A DNA stretch of 64,000 bases, taken from contig WHUZ01000031.1 of assembly GCA_015179045.1 (NCBI GenBank), positions 62,001 through 126,000 of the forward strand, written 5' to 3'. Under the pieces are notes generated by a model. The model did not search any database, was not told the DNA's origin, and saw only the letters and a program-made list of their open reading frames with translations. Below are positions 24,299-36,899 of this stretch, one piece after another. Source of the DNA: Kalaharituber pfeilii (Eukaryota > Ascomycota > Pezizomycetes > Pezizales > Pezizaceae). Numbering within the stretch: position 1 is the first letter of the stretch; every line of letters begins with the position of its first letter. A program made the position numbers and the translations under genes.

Positions 24299-26864
24299 TA
24301 TTGTCCTGTCTAGTATTAGTATGTAACTCGATTAGGGGTTCCCCACCAAAAATACCTCGATTTAGCTTTGAATAACTTTTTCAGAAAAATTTACAAAATT
24401 AAAAACCTAAAATAGATTGATTCCTTACTCAATTCTCTTCATATCTATATGCAGATTTGAATTTTTACGATCTTTGTTGTGTCAGTGATTGGCGTTGAAA
24501 TTTAGGATCAAAATGTGTCGATTAAAGGAGTCCGCAACCATATGCTGCCATCCAAATTCAGCTGTAGTCAAGTACACTTTACATGTTCTAGACTCTGCCA
24601 CCCTAGGCCTAAGACTCACAGTCCTTGCAACCCCGTAAACAAATTCTTTTATGCACTTAGCATAAATCATGATACCTTGCTATCAACTTGAAATGTGGCG
24701 TTTATTCCTGGGGTATGCTCAGTCTTGTCATGCTATGGTGGTAGCTTATGTATACTCTCATATAATACTTATACCTTCTAGGTTTATCTTGGAAGAAATT
24801 AGATGCTGGGATAAATTTGAGCCGCAACCTGTCCATAAGCCGATTGAGGAAATATCGTTCCAACAGCAACTGTAGCCGCACTTAACATCTATGTAAAGCA
24901 TCTGCCACCATGCCTGCACCAGAATATCACTTCTTTGTCTAGATTAAAAGAGTTCCATTGATAGCATCTGGATCCAAACTTCACGGTGGTTTAAGCTGTG
25001 AACTGAATAAACCAAGGACACAGATGCTGGATGAATCCCGCCTTAGTATTTTCCAATTAGATTAGCAAACGTACTTATCTAGGCCAGGCATCAGATCATG
25101 TTCTCGTACCCAGACTATTATTTTCGTCTTCGCCGTTAGCTCAGCCGTAAATCAGATCAGAGTTAATTGGAATTTAATATCAGTAACCAGGCTATCAAGT
25201 TTCCCCACATAATCGTAGCTAATCATATTCCACCTGAAAGTAATGGCCACATGCTCATAGTTCCCAGCATTTATTGAGCAACTGCCACAATCAACTTGGT
25301 TGGATTACCCCCAATAACTTTCACGGTCACACCGAGCTGTGCATGTGTTAACTTTATATTGCGGCTTCGGTGCACTTTTATTGGCGAGCCTTGCCTAGCT
25401 GTCACCTGAGTATTCAGGGGGATTTAAATGTTAGCGATCAAAATTGTGAAGACAAAGGGCCGTATGAAGAGGAGCTTGGACCAATGAGTGTTGCAAGATG
25501 GGTGGCTGAGAACTTCAGATTTGTTTGGAGCTCAAAAGGATAAAATGTAAGTGGGAGTCTAGTCCATGCTCGATGTGATCTAAGTCCAACGGCTTATTGA
25601 AGATGGAGATGGAGCTGTTAACAGTGCTGTTGCTTAATTGCAGCTTAGCATAGCCCTCTCAATGAAGTACTGGTACTTTATTCCTTCGCAACCTGCACCG
25701 ACACGATGTTGAAGGTTCTTGCTTGCAATTGGCCATAAGAGTATGAGTACGAGAACTGATTATACGGTCCACGGACACTGGTGTGGCATTTCCCAGGCTG
25801 TTACTAGTACAAGTTTGTTGAAATGGGTAGCCGAACCTGAGCTTAGTCTCATGAACTCAGCTGTTCCTGGCGTTATCATACATTTTGTATTGATTTGCCG
25901 CTTGGCATAGAAACGGCTTCGTCAGGGGAGTTTGAAACATAAAGGGTCTTTAGGGACCCACCAGTTCTATTTCTGGACCCTAGAGCCTGCTTGATGCTCC
26001 TGGCACTCCTTCTCGCACGATGGTGACTTCTCATCATGCGTTCTGGCGCTCTCCACCAGTCGAGAATGTTTGCTATTTCCAAGCGTAAAATATGACCCAT
26101 ATCAGACACTCTTTGTGGACGATGTGACTGTAATTGTTGAACAGATCTCCTTTCTGTCTCGTAACGCGGTATGGGAACATCCAGGAACCGTAGGGCAGCT
26201 CAATTCAGAAAGCAAGTACCTTGCCAGTGCAGCTCGAGCTCGCAGTTCTCACTGTGATTTCCCCATGCTGCCACCCTTCTGGTTTTTGTGTCTGCTCAAT
26301 CTTCCGGTGGCCGATTGCGTAGTGTTTGTGTTGACAGACTATTGCGTTGGTATCACGTTGGTTTTGCATTTTGAGGCCTGAACCTGAGAGGGTAAGCATA
26401 CCAAGCAACAACCAAAGAGGCGCAACAGCGCTGAAGGTCAGTCAGCACCAAGCGTGGCCACCCATGAGACGCTTGAACTACTACGGACTGGTAGTATGAT
26501 ACGGGCCACCACGCTGCTGCTGCTACACGTTTCTTTCCACGCTGTGCTCTCACGTGCTTGGACCCCTATTCCTGCCACTGCTCTGTCTTATTGGGTGGCC
26601 TGTTACTGGTCTCCTCTCAACCACCACACATCCTGGGCGGAACTTTGTATCCCCCTACCTTCACTCCCGTACTCTCTTAACTCCTCCCACAAACTGCTTC
26701 TTAGTAGCTGCCGGGAACCCCATTCTCTCGTTCAACTTCATATTCTGCACCGTTCCCCACTAAAGGACGTTGAGACAGCATTCGTACAGTGGCAGTAAGG
26801 AAGCATTCGAATATTGAAGCATCGAATATTAAAGCATAGCTTCTACAACTTAGTCCATCTCACA
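24299..26864. other. AT-rich gene-poor stretch upstream of myosin V
   Basis: About 2.6 kb. 24300-25400 is AT-rich with only short broken frames and may be older decayed repeat sequence. 25900-26860 is more balanced and ends in a CT-rich leader before the myosin start. No gene can be supported. Confidence 0.5.
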
Positions 26865-29800
26865 ATGGCGCACAGCTATAATGTAGGCACGGGGGCCTGG
26901 GTACAGGACCCCCAGGAGGGATGGGTATCCTCAAAGGTTATTCTGAAGACAACAACAATGAACAAAGTTCATCTGGTATTTGAGTTGACTGGTGGCTCAA
27001 GGGCAGGAGAGGTAAGTTGATTGCTTCAGAATGCCACAATTTAAACTTGGTGCAACTGACACGGAACAATATCCTGAAGAAAATAGAAAAGAACACTACA
27101 TTGGAAGTCCTCGAGGGAAATGCAGAAGATCCGGATCTTCCGCCATTGATGAACCCACCTGTTCTGGAGGCAGCTGATGATCTCACGAATCTCTCACATC
27201 TCAATGAACCTGCTGGTAGGGCTTTCATTCTCCTGAAATCCATTCCTATATAGTTGCTTACCATTTTGTCTTTTAAATAGTTTTACAAGCAATCAAATTA
27301 CGATATGCAAAAAGAGAAATCTACACGTACTCCGGGATTGTGCTAATTGCTACAAATCCGTTTGATCGCATGGATTACTTGTATGATCCGGGGCTTGTAC
27401 AAGCGTATGCGGGGAAACGAAAAGGAGATCAGGAACCACATCTGTTTGCCATCGCGGATACAGCATATCAGTAAGTGCCTCGCTCATAAATGGAGAGATC
27501 ATCCTAACAAAATGATAGAGCGATGGTTCGGGATCAAAGGAACCAGACGATTGTTGTGTCAGGAGAATCAGGTGCAGGCAAAACTGTGAGCGCTAAATAT
27601 GTTATGAGATACTTTGCAACTGTTGAGGATCCAAACCGGCCCGGTAAGCGAAAGAAGGGGTCGTCAGGGGAAACCATGAGCAAAACAGAAGAACAAATTC
27701 TTGCCACAAATCCCATTATGGAAGCCTTCGGAAATGCAAAAACTACTAGGAACGACAATTCCTCCCGTTTCGGAAAGTATATTGAGATCATGTTTGACAA
27801 AAATGTCGATATTATTGGCGCTAAGATTAGGACCTACCTGCTTGAGAGATCACGGCTGGTATATCAACCAGCCACAGAAAGAAACTATCACATATTTTAC
27901 CAGCTAATTGCGGGTGCCACCGCCAAAGAGAAGGATGAGTTGGGCCTTCTTCCCGTTGAAGAGTTTGATTACCTGAACCAAGGAGGGGACCCGACGATAC
28001 CGAATGTTGATGACAGCGCCGAATTTAAGCTCACTCGGGATGCCCTAACAACAATTGGCGTTTCTGAAGGGACACAGTCGAGTATATTCCAACTACTTGC
28101 AGCCCTACTACATATAGGCAATGCCAAGATTACTGCTGCAAGATCCGATTCCGTAATGTCGGTAACCGATCCATCGTTGGTGAAAGCTTGCGATCTCCTT
28201 GGAGTTGATGCTACAAATTTTGCGAAATGGACGACGAAGAAGCAAATTATCACGCGCACCGAGAAGATTGTCAGCAGCTTAAACCAGAAGCAGGCGCTGG
28301 TTGTTAGGGACTCAGTTGCAAAGTTCATATATTCAAGTCTCTTTGACTGGTTGGTTGAATCTATCAATAATAGTTTGGCAACAGAGGAAGTTCGATCTCG
28401 GGTCAATTCATTCATTGGCGTTCTTGATATCTACGGGTTTGAGCATTTCAAGCGCAATTCTTTTGAACAGTTCTGCATCAATTATGCAAACGAAAAGCTT
28501 CAGCAGGAGTTCAACCAACATGTATTCAAACTTGAGCAGGAGGAATACCAACGGGAGCAAATCAATTGGGCATATATTGAATTCTCCGATAACCGGCCTT
28601 GCATAGACTTGATAGAAGGGAAAATGGGTATCTTGGCATTACTGGATGAAGAATCTCGACTTCCCGCAGGTTCTGATGAGTCTTTTGTCCAGAAATTGAA
28701 TGCAAATTTTGCCTCAAGGGGCAAGGCATTTCCTTATCAGAAACCTCGTTTCGGAAAGTCATCATTCACTGTTTGTCATTATGCAGTGGATGTCACATAC
28801 GATTCTGAAGGCTTCATTGAAAAGAATAGAGATACCGTCCCAGATGAGCATATGGAGGTTTTGCAGCTTTCTACAAATCCGTTCTTGGGAGAGGTCCTTG
28901 CCGCAGCTGTATCCCTCAGGGAGAAGGAAACTGCACCGAAGGCTGCACTGCCAGGAGCACCTCGTAGGGGTATAGGAGCAGCTAATCGAAAGCCCACACT
29001 TGGTGGCATCTTCAAGTCATCTCTTATTGATTTAATGACTACTATTGGAGGAACAAGTGTCCACTATATTCGCTGTATCAAGCCAAACGAAGCGAAGGTG
29101 GCTTGGAAGTTTGAGGGCCCAATGGTATTGAGTCAACTCCAAGCTTGTGGTGTGTTAGAAACGGTAAAAATCAGCTGCGCGGGATACCCAACCAGGTGGA
29201 CATATGAGGAGTTTGCTGGACGTTACTACATGTTGGTGCATTCAAACACCTGGAAGTTAGGCTCAATCAGAGACGTTGGATTGGCTATCCTGAAAAAGAC
29301 TATTCCGGAGGAAGGACATCCGAAGGAAGGGCAGAAAGATGGGAAAGATAAATTCCAGCTGGGGATGTCTAAAATCTTCTTTCGTGCTGGCATGGTATGG
29401 AAAAACGAGATGCTACGGTTGAATTCCTTCTAATGAAGCTAACCTTCCTTTCTTAGCTCGCTTATCTTGAAAATCTCCGAACAAGTCGACTCAATGAATG
29501 TGCCATTCTTATTCAAAAGAATTTGAGGAAGAAGTATTACCGACGCAAGTATTTGGAGGCCCGGGCATCTATCATTGCTGTACAGTCATGGGCTCGAGGT
29601 ACGATGGCAAGGAGAGAAGCACAAGAAATGCGTAAGATAAAGGCTGCCATTACCATTCAACGATATTGGCGTGGATATCATGAACGGCGTAAATTCCTCA
29701 CCATCAGGAACAGTGTTATCATGTTCCAAGCCTGTAAGTGCCACCGAGACTTCATAGATCTCACAGATTACTGACGCCTTGAGACGTTTTACAGTTGCGA

Positions 29801-32205
29801 AGGGTTATCTTTGCCGCAAACATATTATGGACCAGAGGATTGGGAATGCAGCTCGTTACATACAGCGAGCATGGAAATCTCGGTAAGCATTGCCATTTTC
29901 AGTCTGGGGTCGTTATCTAATGGCATTAATAGACGCTTTCTTCAATCATGGAGAACCTACCGTAAGAGAGTTGTCTACATTCAAAGCATCTGGCGCGGAA
30001 AAGTTGCAAGGCGTGTGTACAAGAAGATGCGCGAAGAAGCTCGAGACCTCAAGCAGATCTCCTATAAACTGGAGAATAAAGTTATTGAACTCACGCAACA
30101 AGTAGGAAAACTGCGGCAGGAGAACAAAACCCTACTTGAGAAAGTAGAGAGCTTTGATAGCCAAGTCAAGTCATGGAGATCTAAGCATAACACCCTGGAA
30201 AACCGTAATAAGGAATTGCAAATCGAAGCAAATCAGGCTGGCATTGCAACTGCCCGATTGGCCCAAATGGATGAGGAGATGAAAGCGCTTCAGCGTCAAT
30301 TCGAAGAATCCACTGCTAATATGAAACGACTGCAAGAAGAAGGAAAAGCTCTGCGTGAGTCGTTGATTGTGAAGACAAGCCAACTTGACCAAGCATTTGC
30401 AAAGAACAAGACGGCAGAGGAGGAGAAACAAGCCTTGAAACAGCAGATAGCAGCATTGGAGGAAGCATTACAAAATGCGGGCAACAATATGGATCACGGA
30501 CACCCAGAACCATCCCCTGGCATCACCAACGGGCTTATCAATTTGGTATCCAATAAGAAGCCGAAGCGAAGAAGTGCGGATGTGGGGGCAATATACGGTA
30601 GCGCTGATATCTACAGGTCATCATATCAAACAAGGCCTGTCTCTATGATGCCCAACTCGATGCCACTCCGCACTCGTGACTTTGACCTCCAGTTCGGTCC
30701 TCAGGTTGAGAACACAGAATACGAACTGCAGAGATTGCTAGAAGATGAGGATGCCCTTAATGAGGAGGTCTCTATTGGATTGATTCGAAATCTTAAGATT
30801 CCCATTCCAAGTTCCACAGCACCTCTCCAGGAGAAAGAAGTTCTTTTCCCAGCCTATATTATTAATGTAGTCACTTCCGAAATGTGGAATAATGGATTCG
30901 TCAAGGAATCTGAAAGATTCCTTGCCAATGTCATGCAATCTGTTCAAACCGAAGTTATGGTAAGTTTGTGATTGTTACTACTGTGATTGTTCTACAGCAC
31001 ATAGCTAACTGATGTCTAGTCTCATGATGGAGACGATGCCATTAATCCTGGAGCTTTCTGGCTCTCTAACGTGCACGAGATGTTATCGTTCGTGTTCCTG
31101 GCGGAGGATTGGTACGACGCTCAGAAGAAGGAAGATTACGAATATGACAGGCTTCTGGAGATTGTCAAACATGATCTCGAGAGCCTAGAATTCAACATTT
31201 ACCACACTTGGATGAAAGTTCTCAAGAGGAAACTCCACAAGATGATTGTTCCGGCTATTATTGAGTCCCAATCCCTTCCAGGGTTTGTTACCAATGACGG
31301 CAACAGATTTCTTAACAGGATCCTTCAAACAACAGGCACCCCTCAGTTCAGTATGGATGATCTGTTGTCACTTCTCAATAAGGTTTATCGAGCTATGAGG
31401 GCATATTTCCTTGAAGACTCTATTATCACTCAAACCGTCACTGAACTATTAAGGCTTGTTGGTGTGACAGCATTCAACGATTTGCTGTTGAGAAGAAACT
31501 TCTTGTCCTGGAAGCGTGGCCTTCAGATCAACTACAACATCACCCGTATTGAAGAGTGGTGCAAGGCCCATGACATGCCGGAGGGTACATTACAACTCGA
31601 ACATTTAATGCAAGCTACCAAATTACTTCAACTGAAGAAGGCGACATTGAATGACATTGAAATCATTCAAGATATATGTTGGATGTAAGCACTGAGTGCT
31701 AGCGATACGTTAATATACCATTATCTGCTAACATCTTTATAGGCTCACGCCAAATCAGATTCAGAAGCTTCTTAACCAGTATCTGGTTGCTGACTACGAA
31801 CAGCCCATCAATGGCGATATTATGCGCGCTGTCGCTTCTCGCGTGACGGAAAAGAATGATGTTTTACTTCTTCAGGCCGTCGACATGGACGATTCTGGTC
31901 CATATGACATTGCCGAACCACGTCAAATAACTGTTCTTGAAACGTACACACCCTCTTGGCTGCCGTGCCCGCGGCTGCGCAGAATCGCGGAGATCGTTTC
32001 TCAGCAGGCGGCCCTTCAGCAGACCCGTGAGGTACATCAAGATCCCACTGGTATCGAACATGACAACGAAAAGCCGACAATTGAGGGAAACCCCAATAGG
32101 ATGAGCACGTCCCTCATTCCACAACCGGTAGAAGGAACTACTAGAATGTCTTCAGCTTCTACTTTGGTACTGCAGTCTGATGGTTTGCCATCGATCAATG
32201 AGTAA
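26865..32205 (+). CDS. MYO2: Class V myosin heavy chain
   Basis: Actin-based motor for vesicle and organelle transport and polarised growth (Myo2/MyoE type), about 1,600 residues, complete. ATG 26865 (MAHSYNVGTGAWVQDPQEGW, the myosin V N-terminal SH3-like region). Motor motifs: P-loop GESGAGKT (about 27560), switch I NDNSSRFGKY, switch II LDIYGFEHF, then CINYANEKLQQEFNQHVFKL and HYIRCIKPNE, FRAGM at the motor end. After the intron at 29395-29456 come several IQ motifs (CAILIQKNLRKKYYRRK, AAITIQRYWRGYHERRK, YIQSIWRGKVARR), then a coiled coil (about 30010-30480). The C-terminal cargo-binding dilute (DIL) domain has FWLSNVHEMLSFVFLAEDW, LNQYLVADYEQPI and a long disordered tail ending at 32205. 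Eight introns all keep frame. Confidence 0.96.
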
Positions 32206-33132
32206 AGCCTTGGGTGATGTAGAGATATAATTTGTTTACCGCTTTTCGTAAGTCCACAAGAATTGAAAGCGTTCATTGCGGAAGGTCACTAATGAATGCA
32301 AATCACAGCTTGAGTCTAACGCAGTTTATGACCCCCTATGAACCTAGAGAAGAAGAGGAAGTATGAAGTTAGCTGGTTCTACAGAAAATACCCTATATAA
32401 TACGATGTTATTTCCCTGTCTTTCTTGGCCCTTTATCATTATGTCTACATTTTATTCCCACCTTATCTTTTCTTATTTTTATCAATATCATGATAGTTTT
32501 TCTTTTCTTTTACTGTCGTCCGGAGACATATCTATGACTACATATGTATAAGACCGATTACCGCTGATGACGATGACGATGATGGAAATTCAGTTATACT
32601 GTTATAGAAATGAATTTCAGTTTGTTCGATCTAGAGCGTATCACATGACTAGTCCCGAGATTTGAGCCTGCAAACTTTATTGCGGCTCTGTAAACCCTGT
32701 GCGTTGTACTAGTACGGGACCCAATTCAACAGATCCAACTTTTCTACATATTTACGAACACATGCTCTTCTCGCTGAAGACTTGGGAATTCATCCAGAAT
32801 TGAGGAGGGTTCATAGAAAAGGTAACAAAGCCAATAGGAAAATAGAGGAGGGAAAAGGGGAGGGGGAAGTACCAATTGAAATAAAGTGAAACCACACATG
32901 ACGAAACCCAATCCACTAAATAACAAAGAATAAACACAAGAAGGAATCGCAACTGCTGCACTACATGCCCTGGCGCACAAGGACATTGCATTACAACTGT
33001 CCATGAGTTGGACTAGAAATTTACGTCGTAAAGGGGTGGTTGCCGAGGCCAGCGAAGGCGAATTGTTTTAGCGACTAGTAAATGTCAGCTGGAGAAAGCA
33101 CGCATGGAAGACAAGGTATAGTGTCGGAAATC
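32206..33132. other. Convergent 3' intergenic region
   Basis: Myosin V 3' UTR on the left and SKP1 3' UTR on the right. T-rich in the middle; no gene seen. Confidence 0.55.
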
Positions 33133-33931
33133 TTACTCCTCAGCCCATTCGTTCTCACGTCTGATTTGGTCCTCCTCTTCCGGTGTAAAGTCGTTCTGGA
33201 TATTGAATGTCTTCCTAATTTCCTCGGGAGATTTGCCCTTAATCATATTTGCCACAGTCTTGCATCCTACGTCAAGAAGAGGCTTGATATCGAGATAGTT
33301 TGCGGCCTTCAGTTACAGACGAAGCTGTCAATTCTATGCTCGAGCATAAAATGCTGTGGGCGAAAGAGGGGCAAAGACGTACTAAGATGATCTCAAACAA
33401 CATCTCCTGGTCGACTTGCATAAACTTCTGATCCCATTCCTCAATGTCCGTGCTCTTCTTTCGAGAGTCGGTTTCGTCATCGGCAGCGGGTGCGGGGTCG
33501 TTCTTGTGATGCTCGCACCACTCAAGCACTTTTGTGAGAACAGCGCCGTTTACCTAGGTGAGAGCGAGATAGATTTGTCAGTATTTTATATCTTATTTTG
33601 CCTTTCAACTCATTGTGCTGAGTCTGTAGTCTTGGGTCGTATACTGCAGGCATAAGGGGCTGAAAAAGGAAAGCTATAACCTACATTAGGAATGGGGATA
33701 GGTTGGTCAATCTCAACACAGTCCTCCAACATGTTTTTGATCAGAACCGATCGCTCCGCAACGACCCTCGCTAGAAGATATATCCCGTGTTAGAATGCAT
33801 GTATCGCAGGTGGATTGGGGGAGATGTCATGATGAGAGGTGAGAAGGGGGGGACGGAAGCTACATACGGACGACCTTCTCAACGCCATCAGAGCTGTGGA
33901 GGGTGACAGTATCAACTGGAGGAGAAGACAT
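33133..33931 (-). CDS. SKP1: SKP1, SCF ubiquitin-ligase adaptor
   Basis: Links cullin to F-box proteins in SCF ubiquitin ligases (known as sconC in Aspergillus sulfur control). ATG read from 33931 ([19 protein letters not shown]). Three introns: the first ends ..TTCTAG before the exon [20 protein letters not shown]; the second lies between PIPIPN and [19 protein letters not shown]; the third splits FEIIL and [20 protein letters not shown]-like N-domain plus the SKP1 C-terminal helices [20 protein letters not shown] and [24 protein letters not shown], the fully conserved F-box binding end. About 170 residues, complete. Confidence 0.96.
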
Positions 33932-34495
33932 AACGACAAGATACGAAGAATCTATAAATGAAGAACGAGGGCTGCACGAAAGCGATGTGTTCTTCAAAGC
34001 GTTGGAAGAACGTGAAAGGTCGTGGCGAAACGGGTGTAGGGCTTTATTTATTCAATTCAGGTGAATCCTGTAGAAAGTCAAAAAGTTGGCTATCATTAAC
34101 GAAGAAAGCCTTGCCAAACTGGACTAGCCTTACTGTACTTACTCATCAGCCTAGCAACACTGCCACTCGGGCTTGACTCACACTGTAAAACAATGAAACG
34201 AGCAAATTCATTGTGTACAGACATTCCAACTTTGACATGTTCCAACTTTAATACTTGCCCTTCGTCAGCGTCTCAAGTGTGCTTTTGAGCACCATGCCAA
34301 AGAGCTATTGAACTAATGTAAGTATTTACAATATCTGAAAAGTAATTCTACAAAAGCTTAAATCCCGTACCAAAAACCCAAAAGAATACATTGTAAGCTC
34401 CAGTGAACAGAAAACTAAATAGAATAAATCCCACAAAACGCTACATGCAGTGAGTTCAAGATGCTGAGCGTGAGGAAACAAGATGCAAATGATAA
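33932..34495. other. Intergenic (SKP1 promoter)
   Basis: About 560 nt upstream of SKP1 and downstream of the AT-hook gene. No gene seen. Confidence 0.5.
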
Positions 34496-35923
34496 CTACT
34501 CCTTGAATCTGTCTATCAATATAGATGCCTTATTCTGTACTAGCCCCGGTTGTAATAGAGAAGCTGATGAGTCCGCATAGACCCCTTTTATCCCTGTAAA
34601 AACACCCTCTGTCTTCTCCTGTGCACAGCGCTCTGCCAACACGATAAGTGCAGTCAGACCTCCTGTCCCTTCTACGGTGGGCATAATTGTTAGTATATAG
34701 ATTTAGACGGCCAGGCATTAACCAGCCCCCGTACCTTTCGTATGACTGCTTTGCAGCGGTTCAGAAAGAAAGTCTGTATGTTCGAAGGGCTGCAGAGGTG
34801 CATGCTCTCGTTGCAGACGAGTTGTTTCCTCGATAGCTTTACCCATGTACTTGTCCTGCAGCTCCAAATAGCGTCTCTGTCATCGCACAAAATCAGTCGT
34901 AATTCTTCATCAGATTATGTATTCGGAGCTTACGTTATATTCGTTTTCTAGGCGTTCCCTCTCCGCATTATATGCATGGAGTGCATTGATCATGTTAACC
35001 TTCTTCTCGAAATGAATTTGTTTCATTCTTGCCTCTTCCCGCTTCTCCAAACCAGCCAAGATATTCTGCACCCATTCTGTCCGAGCCAGATCAACATCTG
35101 CGACGTTGCTGAGGATTTGGATGCTCTTGTCAACAAGTAGCATATTGTTTTTCTTTGCCAATTGCGCCAGAGCAGAGTACTGCGCTGCTAGCCTCGCTTG
35201 TCGGCGCCGAATTTGTTCTGTACTTGCGTGCTTAAGGGCAAGGCGCTTCTTTTGGTGAAATTGGGCCATGAGGTCTTTCTTTGGATACTTCTTAGGAGGA
35301 ATTTCTGAACCAGAACTTGAAGGAGCGACTGATTTTAATTCCGGAGTTTGGGGAGGGCCTCCTTTATGTCCGTTGATAAGATGATCCCCAGCACTCTCGT
35401 TTTTCTCGATGGATATACTCGGCTTCGGCTTTAGAGGAGGTCTTCCTCTTGGCCGCTTTGGCGGGATTGGAGGCAATGGAGCATCTCTAGAGAATGCACG
35501 GGGGATATTATTTGTTTCTTGAGCTGCCGCTACATTCCGGGGTAGGGACGTTGTGGAATTTCTTGTTGCCCGTAATCGCTTTTTCAAATGTTCATCAAAT
35601 ACTTGTGCCTCTGACGTAGTGGCGTGTATTCGTTTTGGAGGCATATCCTTTATGCCACGCCCCTGTACCGTGGAGTCTGTGGTTTCCGAAAAAGTTGTAG
35701 TTTGTTGTTGTGATGATTCAAGTACAGATTTGTGCCTCCTCGTGGTCATATGTAAAGGGACAGTTGGCTTTAATCTCGACGGGCGGCCATTTACCACCGA
35801 GTCTGGCTTTGATGCCTCAAGGATATCTTGTGATGTTGAAGATGTAATGGGCTGTTCGGGTATAGCTGATTCAGTTACAGTAGTCTTGGTTCGCAATTGG
35901 AGAGAAATGCGCTTCACTGGCAT
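34496..35923 (-). CDS. Uncharacterised nuclear-type protein with AT-hook and coiled coil
   Basis: Not a family I recognise. ATG from 35923 (MPVKRISLQLRTKTTVTES). Residues 1-130 are Ser/Thr-rich and basic. A classical AT-hook core lies at about residues 157-166 (KRPRGRPPLK), suggesting minor-groove DNA binding. Residues about 210-335 are helical and highly charged (DLMAQFHQKKRLALKHAS, QIRRRQARLAAQYSAL, TEWVQNILAGLEKREEARM). Two introns (about 34935-34877 and 34736-34682) join ENEYN to RRYLELQDKYMGKAIEETT and then EGTGGLTALIVLAERC. It ends LIDRFKE-stop at 34496; about 445 residues. The fact that three exons join in phase and that composition is protein-like supports a real gene. A chromatin or transcription role is only a guess from the AT-hook. 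Confidence 0.75.
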
Positions 35924-36015
35924 GTCTCAAAAGGGAAATAATAATGCAAGTGGGAAAAAATCTTTCGTAATCAATTAACAACTGAAGGGAGGGCCACAGC
36001 ACTCTAATTCACAGA

Positions 36016-36870
36016 TCATAGATCAGCTGATGCTGCCTCGAGCAATGCGTGTCTTTGAGACAGGATGCGCGAAATAAACAAGGCGAGAGAGAGGATAGAA
36101 TCTGGATAAGTTCTGCCAAATGTATTTTTTTCGGGGGTGGAGGGTGCAGATGATGATGAGGCAGTTACACTGGGATCTCTTGGGTGCTCACGGGTTTGGG
36201 GTGTATTACCTGTTTCGACGATGCGGCTCTTGAAGTTAGGGACCCGAGTCGGCAGATCGCGAGTCGATTCCTCCGCCGGCAGAAACTGGCCTCGGTATAG
36301 GCACCGCGGAGCACTGCTTGCACCAGTAAACCTATTCCCCTGAGGGCGTTGGGCGTCTTCAAGGAATGCTTCCCAGAACAGAGGAGTCTTAGGGTCACCC
36401 CCTAGCGAGTCAACGGGCACTTCTGGTTGGGTGAGCAAGGACTAGTCAGCTTTGAATCTTTTAACATCAGACAGAAAGACGCATTCTCCGCCGTAGAATG
36501 GGATAGGATGTAGCTGAACGTAAGTGCAGAGTCTATCTGTAAAAGCAACTGTGCCGTAGTGATATAGACTCTAGAGATGGGCGATAGGCATGGGATGCGA
36601 CAGAAATTCAAAAAAAGTAGTAACCGGTATAGTTTCCGGGCCAAGGTAGGTTTAATTGAAGAGCAAAGCTCACGGCCGCGAAAGGATGAAGGCAAGAACT
36701 GAGGGGGATGAAGGGGGAGGAGAAAAATGGTCAGCAAACACGCATTTACACATACCTGGAGCTTGCGGTGCCCAACGAGTTTATAATACCGAGTTACCAA
36801 GGGATGTGGAGAACAGGTAGAGGCCGGCAGTCTGCGTGATAGAATATCAAGCGTTAGCCTAGGCCTCCCG
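36016..36870 (-). CDS. Uncharacterised protein, probably incomplete model
   Basis: A minus-strand exon at 36441-36016 reads SLLTQPEVPVDSLGGDPKTP, FWEAFLEDAQRPQGNRFTG and ends LEAASADL-stop. It starts behind a good acceptor (GCTGACTAG), so an upstream exon must exist. A frame ending at 36756 with donor CAG|GTATGTG is in the matching phase 0 and reads LPASTCSPHPLVTRYYKLVG HRKLQ, and is itself preceded by CTAAC and CACGCAG (acceptor) at about 36870. I find no in-frame ATG before 36870, so the start lies further right or the model is wrong. Intron 36442-36755 would be 314 nt, longer than usual here. No family recognised. Confidence 0.42.
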
Positions 36871-36899
36871 GCGCAGCTAATCAGAGTTGAGATGCCGTC

